A stretch of DNA of 64,000 nt, taken from assembly GCF_011395035.1 (NCBI RefSeq), contig NZ_CP024770.1:949618-1013617 (forward strand), in the 5' to 3' direction. How positions within the stretch are numbered: position 1 is the stretch's first letter; every line of letters begins with the position of its first letter. Below the pieces are notes generated by a model, which had not been told where the DNA came from, searched no databases, and saw only the letters and a list, made by a program, of their open reading frames with translations. This document shows, piece by piece, positions 27,486-36,169 of the stretch. The stretch is from Pantoea cypripedii. GTDB lineage: Bacteria; Pseudomonadota; Gammaproteobacteria; Enterobacterales; Enterobacteriaceae. Made by a program: the position numbers and the translations under genes.

Positions 27486-28403
27486 TCATGTTAAGCGAAT
27501 GCCGGGATCGTTGGGATAATCATTTCCGAACATCTCCAGCAGAAATGCGATGATAGCTTTCATCTTTGGCAGATAACGCAGCTCGCTATGAACGGAGAGC
27601 CATACCACCCGGTTCACTTCAACCGATTCCTTAAGTAGCGGTTTTAGTCCAAATCGCTCCGCCTGCATAAATTCCGGCAGCATGGCAATGCCTGTTCCGC
27701 TGGCAGCGGCAAACATTTGTGCAACCAGGCTGCTGGAGCTAAAGATAATATCCGGATTAATAATCGCCTCATCCAGCCAACGCACGGTATCCAGCTGAAT
27801 CAGATCGCTGATATAACTGATAAATTTATGATGGCGCAACTCAGCGATATTCGCGGGAGCACCGTATTTTTGCAGGTAATCATCATGAGCATACAGACAG
27901 AGCCTGAACTTACCCACCGGCAGAATATCCAGCCCTTTACCATCATAGGGATAAAAGCTGAGAAAAAGATCGGCTTCGCGACGATTCACATGTACCTGAT
28001 GCGATGAAGTTAATAACTCCACCATGATATTGGGATATTTTTCATTAAATTTACCGATCTTTCCGGCCAGATAGAACGACGCAATCCCTTCCATGGTGCC
28101 AATCCTGATTTCTCCGGCAGGTAAATGACTGACACCGGCTTTATCCGTCTGCATCATCGCCAGCGAATGGGATTCCATCGATTCGATAAAGGACAGAATC
28201 TCTCGCCCTTTAGTGGTGGCTTTCAACCCGGCTGGCAGCCGTTGAAAAACCGGGGCAGCCAGGGATTTTTCAAGGCTGGCGATATGGCGCGATACGGTGG
28301 ATACGTCGATGCGCAACTGACGTGCCGCCGCTGACAGGCTGCCACAACGATAAACTTCCAGAAATATTCGCAGATCATTCCAGTTGGGCATTGAAGGTTG
28401 CAT
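27486..28403 (-). CDS. LysR-type transcriptional regulator
   Basis: 305 residues. HTH SLSAAARQLRIDVSTVSRHIASLE followed by the effector domain. It is tandem to, and upstream of, the DUF485-symporter-nitrilase operon on the same strand, separated by its own terminator. It may regulate that operon. The N-terminal WNDLRIFLEVYRCGSLSAAARQL resembles LysR members that act on their own and neighbouring catabolic promoters. Confidence 0.85.
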   Translation of the reverse strand: MQPSMPNWNDLRIFLEVYRCGSLSAAARQLRIDVSTVSRHIASLEKSLAAPVFQRLPAGLKATTKGREILSFIESMESHSLAMMQTDKAGVSHLPAGEIRIGTMEGIASFYLAGKIGKFNEKYPNIMVELLTSSHQVHVNRREADLFLSFYPYDGKGLDILPVGKFRLCLYAHDDYLQKYGAPANIAELRHHKFISYISDLIQLDTVRWLDEAIINPDIIFSSSSLVAQMFAAASGTGIAMLPEFMQAERFGLKPLLKESVEVNRVVWLSVHSELRYLPKMKAIIAFLLEMFGNDYPNDPGIRLT

Positions 28404-28526
28404 CAGTTTTCTCAGGCTATTGTCTGGTGTGAATTCAGTATGTTGATAAAAGTATCAGCTGAGATTATCGCTGCGAAGCAGTTGTTGATGCCTTATACCC
28501 ACAACACTTCCCTGTGCTGTTTCGTA

Positions 28527-29036
28527 TCAGGGATGAGTTCTGGTGTCCAGGCGCAGCTGGAGGAAGGTCAGATCGAGCCAGCGTCCAAACTTGGTTCCCA
28601 CCTCATTCATCCGTCCGACATCGGTGAAACCGAGTTTTTTATGCAGTGCAATTGAGGCTTCGTTGCCTGATTCGATCCCTGCCACCATCACGTGCTTGCC
28701 CTGTTGCTGAGCCAGTTGGATAAGCTCAGCCATCAGCGCCACACCCGCACCTTTGCCGCGAGCCTCTTTGTGGACATAAACAGAGTGTTCTACCGTATGA
28801 CGGTAGCCATCCCACGGACGCCAGTCACCATAAGAGGCATAGCCCAGAACCTTCCCCTCCTCATCAACGGCAACCAGTACCGGGAAGCCAGCGTCCTTTC
28901 GGTCGCGCATCCATTTAATTCTATTGAGAAAATCAACAGTTTTCTCATTCCAGATGGCCGTCGTATTGAGTACTGCGTCGTTATAAATGTCAGCAATGAC
29001 TTCTGCATCACCTTCATTTGCGGTTCGTATTTTCAT
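28527..29036 (-). CDS. mnaT: GNAT N-acetyltransferase MnaT/YncA-like (methionine sulfone/sulfoximine, phosphinothricin type)
   Basis: Start at 29036 (MKIRTANEGD) has GGGGTG at good spacing; a GTG three codons upstream is possible. About 169 residues. IYNDAVLNTTAIWNEKTVD, GYASYGDWRPWDGYRHTVEHSVYVH, the acetyl-CoA loop ARGKGAGVAL, HVMVAGIESGN and VGTKFGRWLDLTFLQL align along the whole of E. coli MnaT. The enzyme acetylates L-methionine sulfone, sulfoximine and, weakly, phosphinothricin, giving detoxification. Divergent from the XRE-cupin regulator, which probably controls it. Confidence 0.9.
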   Translation of the reverse strand: MKIRTANEGDAEVIADIYNDAVLNTTAIWNEKTVDFLNRIKWMRDRKDAGFPVLVAVDEEGKVLGYASYGDWRPWDGYRHTVEHSVYVHKEARGKGAGVALMAELIQLAQQQGKHVMVAGIESGNEASIALHKKLGFTDVGRMNEVGTKFGRWLDLTFLQLRLDTRTHP

Positions 29037-29099
29037 GATGGACACCCCGTTTCTCTGTCACTAAAGTAGATGTATTGTTCACTATCCTATTTATCCATT

Positions 29100-29678
29100 A
29101 TGTTAGACAACATGTCCAGCAAAGAAGACGATGTAAACCAGCGCATCGGGCAAAAAGTGAAGGCTGAAAGGGAAAAACGCGTCTGGTCTCTGACAGATCT
29201 TGCTGAAAACTCGGGCGTATCAAGAGCAATGATCCACAAAATTGAACGCGGTGAGAGCAGCCCTACCGCCACTCTGCTGGCGCGTCTGGCGGGTGCTTTT
29301 GATATGAGTATGTCCCAGTTAATCGCTCTGAGCGAGGTTCAGACCGGTACGCTGGTCAGACACGATCAACAGGCAGTTTGGCAGGACCCGGAGACCGGTT
29401 ACATCCGACGCCATGTATCACCCGGACAAATCCCCGTTGACCTGGTGAGTGTCGAGCTCCCGCCAGGGGTTGCCGTTCCGATGCCTGCAATATCTTACCT
29501 GTCACGCCGTCAGTTGGTCTGGGTGCTTGAAGGTACGCTCACGTTTCAGGAAGGCAGCACCGTTTTTGAGATGCATAAAGGTGATTGCCTGGAGCTGGGC
29601 GATCCTGCCGATTGTGTTTTCAAAAATGCCACTCACGCCCCCTGCTTTTATGCGGTGGTGGTGCTTAAATCTTCATGA
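29100..29678 (+). CDS. XRE-family regulator with C-terminal cupin domain
   Basis: About 192 residues from ATG 29100; 29112 is an equally possible start and neither has a good ribosome site. HTH at about residues 15-70: SLTDLAENSGVSRAMIHKIERGESSPTATLLARLA. The second half is a cupin (GVAVPMPAISYLSRRQLVWVLEGTLTFQ, KGDCLELGDPADC). This two-domain type often controls a divergent small enzyme gene; here that is mnaT, whose start is about 60 bases away. Confidence 0.85.
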   Translation: MLDNMSSKEDDVNQRIGQKVKAEREKRVWSLTDLAENSGVSRAMIHKIERGESSPTATLLARLAGAFDMSMSQLIALSEVQTGTLVRHDQQAVWQDPETGYIRRHVSPGQIPVDLVSVELPPGVAVPMPAISYLSRRQLVWVLEGTLTFQEGSTVFEMHKGDCLELGDPADCVFKNATHAPCFYAVVVLKSS

Positions 29679-29873
29679 CTTTATACGGCATACCCCCCTG
29701 CTGATAATACGCTTAAATTTTCATTCTTAACATTTCCCTGAGGGTGATCCATCCAGCCACCCTCTATATTCAGGAATATCTCCATTTTCCGTCATTTAAT
29801 CCTTTCCCGGATTGATGTATTTTGCGCCGCCTTTGAGAGATGCGCTGATATTGGTAAGTCCGGGGAAAGTGTT

Positions 29874-31388
29874 ATGCCAGAAAATACAGTAGATATTTCT
29901 AAACAATCACTGAGATTAAAAGAAAATCCAACAGTGATTAAGTCAGCACTAAAATGGATTATTCCGGCAACGATCGCCGCGGTCGCCATTCCCGTCGGCA
30001 CAGGTTACGCCGGTGTGGGTAACGTTGCATTAACGTTCATCATACTTTTTATTGCCAGAAAAAACCGGCTGACCTTCTGCCTTGCCTCTCTCATTCTGCT
30101 ACTTATTTCTTTTTATATTCCGGTAGGTTACAACTTTGGGCGAGTTAGCTACCCTTATGTGGTGTCAGCATTGCAGAGCAACCCTGGGGAAAGTCTGGAG
30201 TTCCTGCAAGGGGTGAGCTTTACCGCCTGGTTGCTGTTTGTTATGGCAATCACCTCACTGCTGCTATTTTTTGTTTACGGTGGCGACTTTGGCAAGAAAC
30301 ATCAGGTAATCTATTTAATCCTTTTCATCATTGTTAATCTTAATTCCTTTCCAAAACGGATGGCAGAAGAAGTTATCACCTCCATGCACAAGGCCAGTCT
30401 TGAATTAAAAAAGTTAAGAGCATCCAATTTAATCCCGGATGATTTCCCTGGCCTCAGCCATAGCGGAAGATACAAGAATGTGATTGTTATTATTGGCGAG
30501 AGTGTCACGCGGGATTATTTATCCGTTTATGGTTATCAGCATAACACCACGCCGTGGCTGAATACGGCTCCGGGTCTGTTTTTTACTGACTATATTTCCA
30601 CTGCACCCAATACCTACCTGTCATTGCCTCGCACGCTCGCGCTCAGTGACGGGGTGAAAACGCAGGAAAACAACAACATTGTCGCCCTGGCAAACAGAGC
30701 CGGTTTCAATACATTTTGGGTCTCAAATCAGGGTTTTCTCGCCACTTTCGACACACCTGCAACGCTCATCGGCAGCAGAGCTAATCATCAGGCTTTCTTC
30801 AAGACAGGAGACTTTGATGAGAACGATACGGATGATATGGCCCTGCTGGAACATTTGCACAGCATCGTCAATGCAAACCACAGCACCGATAACGCTGTAT
30901 TTCTCCATATGATCGGCTCTCATCCTGACACCTGTTCACGCTTAAATGGCTATCCGGTTACTCTGCATATCAGCCAGCAGGAAAGCTTCAATTGCTATCT
31001 CGCCACCCTGCAGAAGCTGGATACCTTTATGGAGCGCGCGCATAACATTCTTGAACACAGCGGCGAATCCTACGCGCTGATCTATTTCTCCGACCACGGC
31101 ATGTCGATTGATAACAGCGTTCGCCCGGTGCGTCATGGCGTTGACGCACAGCAAAATTACAATGTCCCGTTTTTTATCCTCACCAGCGATAACAACCAGC
31201 ACCTGATTGATAACACACCCATCAGCGCCAGACATTTTATGGCGCTTTACTCATGGCTGACCGGTATCCATAGCGAGCTGATACCCGCTCAGTCGCCTGC
31301 GCAAGTTGCCGATCAGGAGAGAACGGTATTTAACGGGGAGAGTCTGATTCCTTATAATGATCTGAAAAAAAGTGAGGTAGTTGAATAG
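29874..31388 (+). CDS. Phosphoethanolamine transferase (OpgE/EptA-type sulfatase-fold membrane protein)
   Basis: 504 residues. Four to five N-terminal membrane segments to about residue 155, then a periplasmic sulfatase-fold domain. VIIGESVTRDYLSVYGYQHNTTPWL carries the metal ligand Glu209 and the nucleophile Thr212; LIYFSDHGMS and RHG near the C-terminus give further metal ligands. The family moves phosphoethanolamine from phosphatidylethanolamine to periplasmic glucans or lipid A. Length and motif fit OpgE (YbiP) better than EptA, but the acceptor is not certain. No operon partner. Confidence 0.85.
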   Translation: MPENTVDISKQSLRLKENPTVIKSALKWIIPATIAAVAIPVGTGYAGVGNVALTFIILFIARKNRLTFCLASLILLLISFYIPVGYNFGRVSYPYVVSALQSNPGESLEFLQGVSFTAWLLFVMAITSLLLFFVYGGDFGKKHQVIYLILFIIVNLNSFPKRMAEEVITSMHKASLELKKLRASNLIPDDFPGLSHSGRYKNVIVIIGESVTRDYLSVYGYQHNTTPWLNTAPGLFFTDYISTAPNTYLSLPRTLALSDGVKTQENNNIVALANRAGFNTFWVSNQGFLATFDTPATLIGSRANHQAFFKTGDFDENDTDDMALLEHLHSIVNANHSTDNAVFLHMIGSHPDTCSRLNGYPVTLHISQQESFNCYLATLQKLDTFMERAHNILEHSGESYALIYFSDHGMSIDNSVRPVRHGVDAQQNYNVPFFILTSDNNQHLIDNTPISARHFMALYSWLTGIHSELIPAQSPAQVADQERTVFNGESLIPYNDLKKSEVVE

Positions 31389-31410
31389 ATACAACTGATC
31401 TCCCCAACTT

Positions 31411-33081
31411 TCACGCACTCAACATCCGGCGCAAAAACTTCCCGGAAAAGGTCTTCGGCAACGAACGGCGGAAGTGAATCTTGCGCGGCAGGGCATAGCG
31501 GCCACAGCGGCTGATCAGACGTTCGCGTATTTGTTGCTTCAGTGCCGCTTCCTGTGGTGCATTTAGCCCATCGGTGACGACAAAAAGCGCCACCATTTCA
31601 CCCAGCAGGTGATGTGGGGTGCGGGTGGCAACCACCTCAACGATACCGTCCAGGCCCGCCAGGGCATTTTCTACTTCCGCTGTCGCCAGACGCTTGCCGC
31701 CGATGTTGATCACGTCGTCCATGCGCCCCTGAATGACGATGTTATCGCCCACCTGCACGGCACAATCATGGGTGGCATAACTCCAGCGCCCATCACGTTG
31801 CAGCCAGTAGCGTTGATCATGCTGCGTATCATCCTGCCAGAGGGTTGACATGCCACCCGGACCAAGCGAGCCATTTACCACCAGCAGTCCTGCCTCACCC
31901 GCCGCACACAAAGCGCCACTGGCCGCATCAACGATCGCCACTGAGCGGCTGAACACCGGCTTCAGACCGCTGCCCGACCCCGCCAGCAGTGGCCAGCCGG
32001 ATTCAGTCTGCCAGTAGTGATTTTCGCATGGCACGCACATCTCCGTGCTCACCCAGTCATGCGTTGTACTGTCGAGCGGTTCGCCTGCCAGATAGAGCGA
32101 TCGTAACGCCGCCAGGTCGGCACGCGGCGTCCCCTGCTGGCGTGCCATGCGGATCGCACCGGCGATGGTTAACATACGGGTGATCCCCAGCTCCGCCACC
32201 ATTTGCCACCAGCTTTCTCCGGGGGCATTCACCGGGCTGGCTTCACACATAACCGTGGTGATCCCCGCCAGCAACGGTGCATAGACGCCGTAGCTATGTC
32301 CGGTGACCCATCCCACATCCGCCGTGGTAAAGAAAATTTCGTCATCCTGAACCTGAAACAGGTGATGCAGGCTAGCCAGCAGCGCCACGGCGTAGCCACC
32401 GGTATCGCGCACGATGCCTTTCGGCGCGCCCGTGGTGCCGGAGGTAAACAACAGGTGTGAAGGCTGAGAAGCCTCTACCCAGGCACAGGGCACCTCGCGC
32501 CCCTGATGTTGTGCCAGCTCACGGCTAAAATCCGCACTCACCATATCCGCCACGCGTAACGTGGCGGTGGGTGCAGGGATGGAGGGCAGGCTCTCACGGC
32601 TGCGCTTCTCGCTGCTGTGGATCAGCAGCACCGGTTGGCAGGCATTGATACGCTGGGCCAGCGCTTCGCTGGTGCTGGCAGAGTAAACCACCACATGCAC
32701 CGCCCCGAGCCGGGCGCAGGCCAGCATGGCGATGGCGGCCTGCGGCATCATCGGCAGCGCAATCAGCACCCGATCCCCCTGGCGGATCCCCCAGCTCGAC
32801 AACAGGCTGCTCAGGGCGTTGACCTGCTGCCAGAGCTCAAGGTAGCTGAGCCGATGGGTATACCCGAGATAATCACGATGAATGATGGCGCAATGGTTTC
32901 CACGGGTCACCAGATGGCGGTCGAGCGCGTTATAGCTCAGGTTAGTTTTCCCATCCGGGAACCAGCGACAGCGCGGACCACCATCAATGCTGGCTACCAA
33001 CGCGCTAAAATCCTGTTGCCAGTGCAGGCGTTGCGCTTCCTGTTGCCAGAACGCGGCATCCTCAACGGTGATCATTGACAT
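31411..33081 (-). CDS. AMP-dependent acyl-CoA synthetase (acetyl/propionyl-CoA ligase-like), tail of the Nit1C operon
   Basis: Start at 33081 (MSMITVEDAA) has GGAG upstream and overlaps the flavoenzyme stop by 20 bases; 556 residues, shorter than AcsA/PrpE (~630-650) because of a brief N-terminus. Motifs: LLFTSGTTGAPKGIVRD (P-loop), YWQTESGWP, GRMDDVINIGGKRL, and the C-terminal PKTFSGKFLRR with the catalytic lysine. It would activate a carboxylic acid to its CoA ester. Position suggests the acid is a product of the nitrilase/flavoenzyme steps. This gene is not among the core Nit1C members I know. Confidence 0.85.
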   Translation of the reverse strand: MSMITVEDAAFWQQEAQRLHWQQDFSALVASIDGGPRCRWFPDGKTNLSYNALDRHLVTRGNHCAIIHRDYLGYTHRLSYLELWQQVNALSSLLSSWGIRQGDRVLIALPMMPQAAIAMLACARLGAVHVVVYSASTSEALAQRINACQPVLLIHSSEKRSRESLPSIPAPTATLRVADMVSADFSRELAQHQGREVPCAWVEASQPSHLLFTSGTTGAPKGIVRDTGGYAVALLASLHHLFQVQDDEIFFTTADVGWVTGHSYGVYAPLLAGITTVMCEASPVNAPGESWWQMVAELGITRMLTIAGAIRMARQQGTPRADLAALRSLYLAGEPLDSTTHDWVSTEMCVPCENHYWQTESGWPLLAGSGSGLKPVFSRSVAIVDAASGALCAAGEAGLLVVNGSLGPGGMSTLWQDDTQHDQRYWLQRDGRWSYATHDCAVQVGDNIVIQGRMDDVINIGGKRLATAEVENALAGLDGIVEVVATRTPHHLLGEMVALFVVTDGLNAPQEAALKQQIRERLISRCGRYALPRKIHFRRSLPKTFSGKFLRRMLSA

Positions 33082-34321
33082 ATACCGTCTCCGCAGCGCC
33101 CTGATGCTGCTGCACAATCGCTTCCGCCAGCCATGCGGCATCTTCCCCTACACCTTCAAAGCGCCCCGATCCCCAGGTCCACAGCCACGGCAACCCAAGA
33201 AAATACAGACCCGGCTGTACCGAGACACCACGGGTATGCCGTGGATAGCCTTTGTCATTGAAGGCAGGCGCGTCTATCCAGCTGAAATCGGTATGGAACC
33301 CCACTGCCCAGATAATGGCGGTGATATTGGACAGATCGATATGGGTGGCGCTTTCTTCTGGTTGCCACAGCGGCTGATAGCGCGCTTCAGCGGGCGCGTC
33401 GATACCCTGTTCAGCGATCCAGACATCAATGCTGTCTTTGATTTTCTGCGAGGTGGCGTCAGCACCGTCGAGGTTAGCCTTAAGGTCATCGGCGGTGAGG
33501 AGTGTGCCGTCGCGGTATCCCAGCAGACGGCCATACAGCTGCATGCCCTGCAAGGCAAAGGCGCGCAGATCGATATCGCGCCCGCCATCACGGCCCGTGA
33601 CATAGTGGTTGGTTTTGCGCCGTGCGTCTTCACCGAGCGGATGATCGTCAACGGTCAGACGGTAATGCCCCATATCATCCAGCCAATCCACCACGTCGCG
33701 ACCACGGTAAAAACGCGCCACGCGCGGTGCGCTGCCCACGCACAGATGGACGCGACGACCGGCCAGATGCAGATCCTCTGCGATCTGCGCACCGGATTGC
33801 GCCGATCCCACCACCAGTACGTCTCCGGCGGGCAATTGCTGCGCCGATTTATAGTCAGCGGAATGCACCTGCATGATGCTTGCTGGCAGTTGTGCGGATA
33901 TCGCCGGAAAGCGCGGACGATGATAATTGCCCACCGCGATCACCACCTGGTCAGCGGTGAAAACCCCGGCAGAAGTCAGTAACTGAAAACCCTGCTGCGT
34001 TTTCTCTACGCGCAACACGTTAACCCCTTCACGCAATGGTGCATTGAAGCTACGGGCGTAGCGTTCAACATAATCGATGATTTCATCGCGCAGCATAAAG
34101 CCGTGCGGATCGTCGCCGTCATAGGGGAAGCCAGGCAACTTACATTGCCAGTTAGGCGTCACCAGGCAGAAGTTATCCCAGCGTTGTTCGCGCCATGCCC
34201 AGGCCAGTTGATGGCGTTCCAGCACCAGATGCTGGATGTTTTTTTGCGTCAGGTTCCAGCTCATGGCGAGACCCGCCTGCCCGCCGCCAATAATGACGAC
34301 AGGATAATGATTGTTGTTCAT
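33062..34321 (-). CDS. nitH: Flavin-dependent monooxygenase, MSMEG_0569 family (NitH of Nit1C)
   Basis: 419 residues. FAD-binding VIIGGGQAGLAMSW (8-21), the flavin-monooxygenase-like LVLERHQLAWAWREQRWDNF and second NAD(P) Rossmann motif VLVVGSAQSGAQIAEDL near 170-186. The C-terminal AVGFHTDFSWID and GLPWLWTWGSGRFEGVGEDA are typical. Class B flavoprotein-like oxygenase acting on an unknown organic substrate. It sits between the MSMEG_0570-type gene (17-base gap) and the acyl-CoA ligase (overlap). The symbol follows the Pseudomonas nitABCDEFGH naming. Confidence 0.88.
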   Translation of the reverse strand: MNNNHYPVVIIGGGQAGLAMSWNLTQKNIQHLVLERHQLAWAWREQRWDNFCLVTPNWQCKLPGFPYDGDDPHGFMLRDEIIDYVERYARSFNAPLREGVNVLRVEKTQQGFQLLTSAGVFTADQVVIAVGNYHRPRFPAISAQLPASIMQVHSADYKSAQQLPAGDVLVVGSAQSGAQIAEDLHLAGRRVHLCVGSAPRVARFYRGRDVVDWLDDMGHYRLTVDDHPLGEDARRKTNHYVTGRDGGRDIDLRAFALQGMQLYGRLLGYRDGTLLTADDLKANLDGADATSQKIKDSIDVWIAEQGIDAPAEARYQPLWQPEESATHIDLSNITAIIWAVGFHTDFSWIDAPAFNDKGYPRHTRGVSVQPGLYFLGLPWLWTWGSGRFEGVGEDAAWLAEAIVQQHQGAAETVYVNDHR

Positions 34322-34338
34322 CGTAATCTCGCTTGTTA

Positions 34339-34629
34339 TCAGACCGGGACGGGGGTGATTTTTTCCACAATGACTTGCTGCTGCGCCGTAAACTGCCGGG
34401 CTTTTTGCACGATTACCGCAGACTGATCCTGGGCGCTGGAGCAGTAATAACCGAACTTCGCCTTCACCCTTTCACTGGCTTCGTCCAGCGCGCGGGTACT
34501 CAGGGTGACGAACTCATCCAGCGTATAGGGATGGTTCACCTCCAGGTGTTTCTCAATGGCGGTGGAGGGGGAATAGCAGGTATCTTTGCTGCCGTCAGGC
34601 CAGCAAACGACAAAATGCATTGCAGGCAT
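34339..34629 (-). CDS. nitG: MSMEG_0570 family nitrogen starvation response protein (NitG)
   Basis: Start at 34629 (MPAMHFVVCW) with GAGGAAC six bases upstream, 11 bases after nitF; 96 residues. PAMHFVVCWPDGSKDTCYSPST followed by helical ARALDEASERVKAKFGYYCSSAQDQ are characteristic. Function unknown; the family is found almost only in Nit1C clusters, where cyanobacterial relatives respond to nitrogen starvation. Confidence 0.88.
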   Translation of the reverse strand: MPAMHFVVCWPDGSKDTCYSPSTAIEKHLEVNHPYTLDEFVTLSTRALDEASERVKAKFGYYCSSAQDQSAVIVQKARQFTAQQQVIVEKITPVPV

Positions 34630-34640
34630 CGTAAGTTCCT

Positions 34641-35603
34641 CTATTGATTGTTCATGCCGGTAAGCGGCTGTTGCGCCAGATCCCAGTAACAGCCGCGCTG
34701 CTGCTGGTACTGCATGATGAGTTTTCTCTCCGGGGTGAACTGCCCCACCGCAGCACAACTGATGCCGTGCCGGGCAAAGCGTTCAGCTACCTCGTCGCGA
34801 TGATATGGCTCCACTGCCAGCAGGAATCCGAAGCTGGGGAAGGCACACAGCCACTGCTCCAGTTCCACGCCTGGCGGGATGGGGATCTGCGCCAGGTCCA
34901 GCTCGGCACCCAGCCCGGCGCTCTCCAGCATCATCACCAGCGTGCCCGCCAGCCCGGCCTGGCTGATGTCTTTCGCCGCCTGAAGTAATCCTTCATCGGC
35001 CATCGCAGGCAGCAGCGACAGGGCCTGGCGCAGAGCCAGAGGATCGGCATGAGTCGCCGCATCCCAGTTGTTACCGGGTGGGTGCCAGCGCCCCTGTAGA
35101 TTGGCAGCCACCATAAGCGTCTGACCCGGTTGTACGGCAAAGCTGCTGAGCGGATGTGTTGTCTCCCCCAGCACCGCCACGGCCAGCTGTGGCTGATCGC
35201 TGCGCAGATTGGTGTGGCCGCCAACCACAGGCACCTGATACGCGCGGGAGGCCGCCGCCATTCCTTGCAGGATCTGCTCCGCATGGGGTAACGCGTCATC
35301 CCACAGGGCGTTAACCACCGCCAGCGGGCGTCCGCCCATCGCGGCAATGTCACTCAGATTGACCATCACGCCACACCAACCGGCAAACCACGGCTCTTCC
35401 GCGACAAAGCGGTTAATAAATCCCTCCATTGCCAGCAGTTTGTAGCCGTTGCCATCGGGGATCAGCGCACAGTCATCGCCATTCGGGTACGGGTTAGGCC
35501 AGGCATCGCGCAGCTGCTGCGCCACCTGCTGGATATCGCGCTTGTGGGCGATGCCGCTAAAGGCGTGCAGCCGTTCAATCAGCGCAGCTAAGTCATGATT
35601 CAT
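34641..35603 (-). CDS. nitF: AIR-synthase-like protein, Sll0787 family (NitF)
   Basis: Start at 35603 (MNHDLAALIE) overlaps the nitE stop by four bases (ATGA); 320 residues. AIR-synthase/selenophosphate-synthetase fold: DDCALIPDGNGYKLLAMEGF, AMGGRPLAVVNALWDD, VVGGHTNL and the second-domain KDISQAGLAGTLVMMLESAGLGAELDL. Such folds bind ATP and form phosphorylated intermediates. The reaction in the Nit1C pathway is not established. Confidence 0.88.
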   Translation of the reverse strand: MNHDLAALIERLHAFSGIAHKRDIQQVAQQLRDAWPNPYPNGDDCALIPDGNGYKLLAMEGFINRFVAEEPWFAGWCGVMVNLSDIAAMGGRPLAVVNALWDDALPHAEQILQGMAAASRAYQVPVVGGHTNLRSDQPQLAVAVLGETTHPLSSFAVQPGQTLMVAANLQGRWHPPGNNWDAATHADPLALRQALSLLPAMADEGLLQAAKDISQAGLAGTLVMMLESAGLGAELDLAQIPIPPGVELEQWLCAFPSFGFLLAVEPYHRDEVAERFARHGISCAAVGQFTPERKLIMQYQQQRGCYWDLAQQPLTGMNNQ

Positions 35604-36160
35604 CGCGCTACCCCCGTCAGAAAGGCGGGCATTTCCGTCGGCTTGCGAACCGGGGTATTGATCACCATGCCACTGCGCGGGTCGTGACAGGGGGGATAAA
35701 AGTTGAGATCGGCCTGCATCCGCGCATGGCGGACCCCGCGCAAATCCAGCCACTCCAGCGTGTGCCAGTGCATACGGCGAAACAGTGGCTCGTTCTGATG
35801 CTGCACCTGGGCATAAAATTCGCGGCAGCCCAGCGCATGGGCGCTGCACACCGCCAGGCGGATCAGCGTCGGCCCCAGCTGGCCCTGGCGACGATAGGCG
35901 TTATCCACCGCGAGGCGCGATCCCATCCAGATCCCCGGTGCCCGTTCATGGATACGCACCGTGCCCACCACTTCATCGTGCCAGCCGCCCACGCTACCGA
36001 GTGCCACCAGCAGCCGGGCATGTCCATCGATATCATCCAGGTCATCGCCCTCAAACAATCCCTGTTCCTGGCAAAACACGCGCTGGCGCAGCGCGTAAGC
36101 CTGTCGCCGTTCCCACGGCAGCGTGACCCATTTGATGGTGTAACCTGCGTAGTGATTCAT
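35600..36160 (-). CDS. nitE: N-acetyltransferase-like protein, MSMEG_0567/Sll0786 family (NitE)
   Basis: Two adjacent ATGs (36163, 36160); spacing from AGGGGG favours the second; 186 residues. GNAT-fold: ALRQRVFCQEQGLFEGDDLDDIDGHARLLVA, VVGTVRIHE, acetyl-CoA loop RRQGQLGPTLIRLAV. The C-terminus has a HARMQADLNFYPPCHDPRSG segment not found in ordinary acetyltransferases. Between nitD (9-base gap) and nitF (4-base overlap). Acceptor unknown. Confidence 0.88.
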   Translation of the reverse strand: MNHYAGYTIKWVTLPWERRQAYALRQRVFCQEQGLFEGDDLDDIDGHARLLVALGSVGGWHDEVVGTVRIHERAPGIWMGSRLAVDNAYRRQGQLGPTLIRLAVCSAHALGCREFYAQVQHQNEPLFRRMHWHTLEWLDLRGVRHARMQADLNFYPPCHDPRSGMVINTPVRKPTEMPAFLTGVAR

Positions 36161-36169
36161 CATGCCCCC

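Noticed and set aside
32987..33982. 331-codon antisense ORF over nitH
   Set aside because: Shadow frame of the flavin monooxygenase; low-complexity composition.
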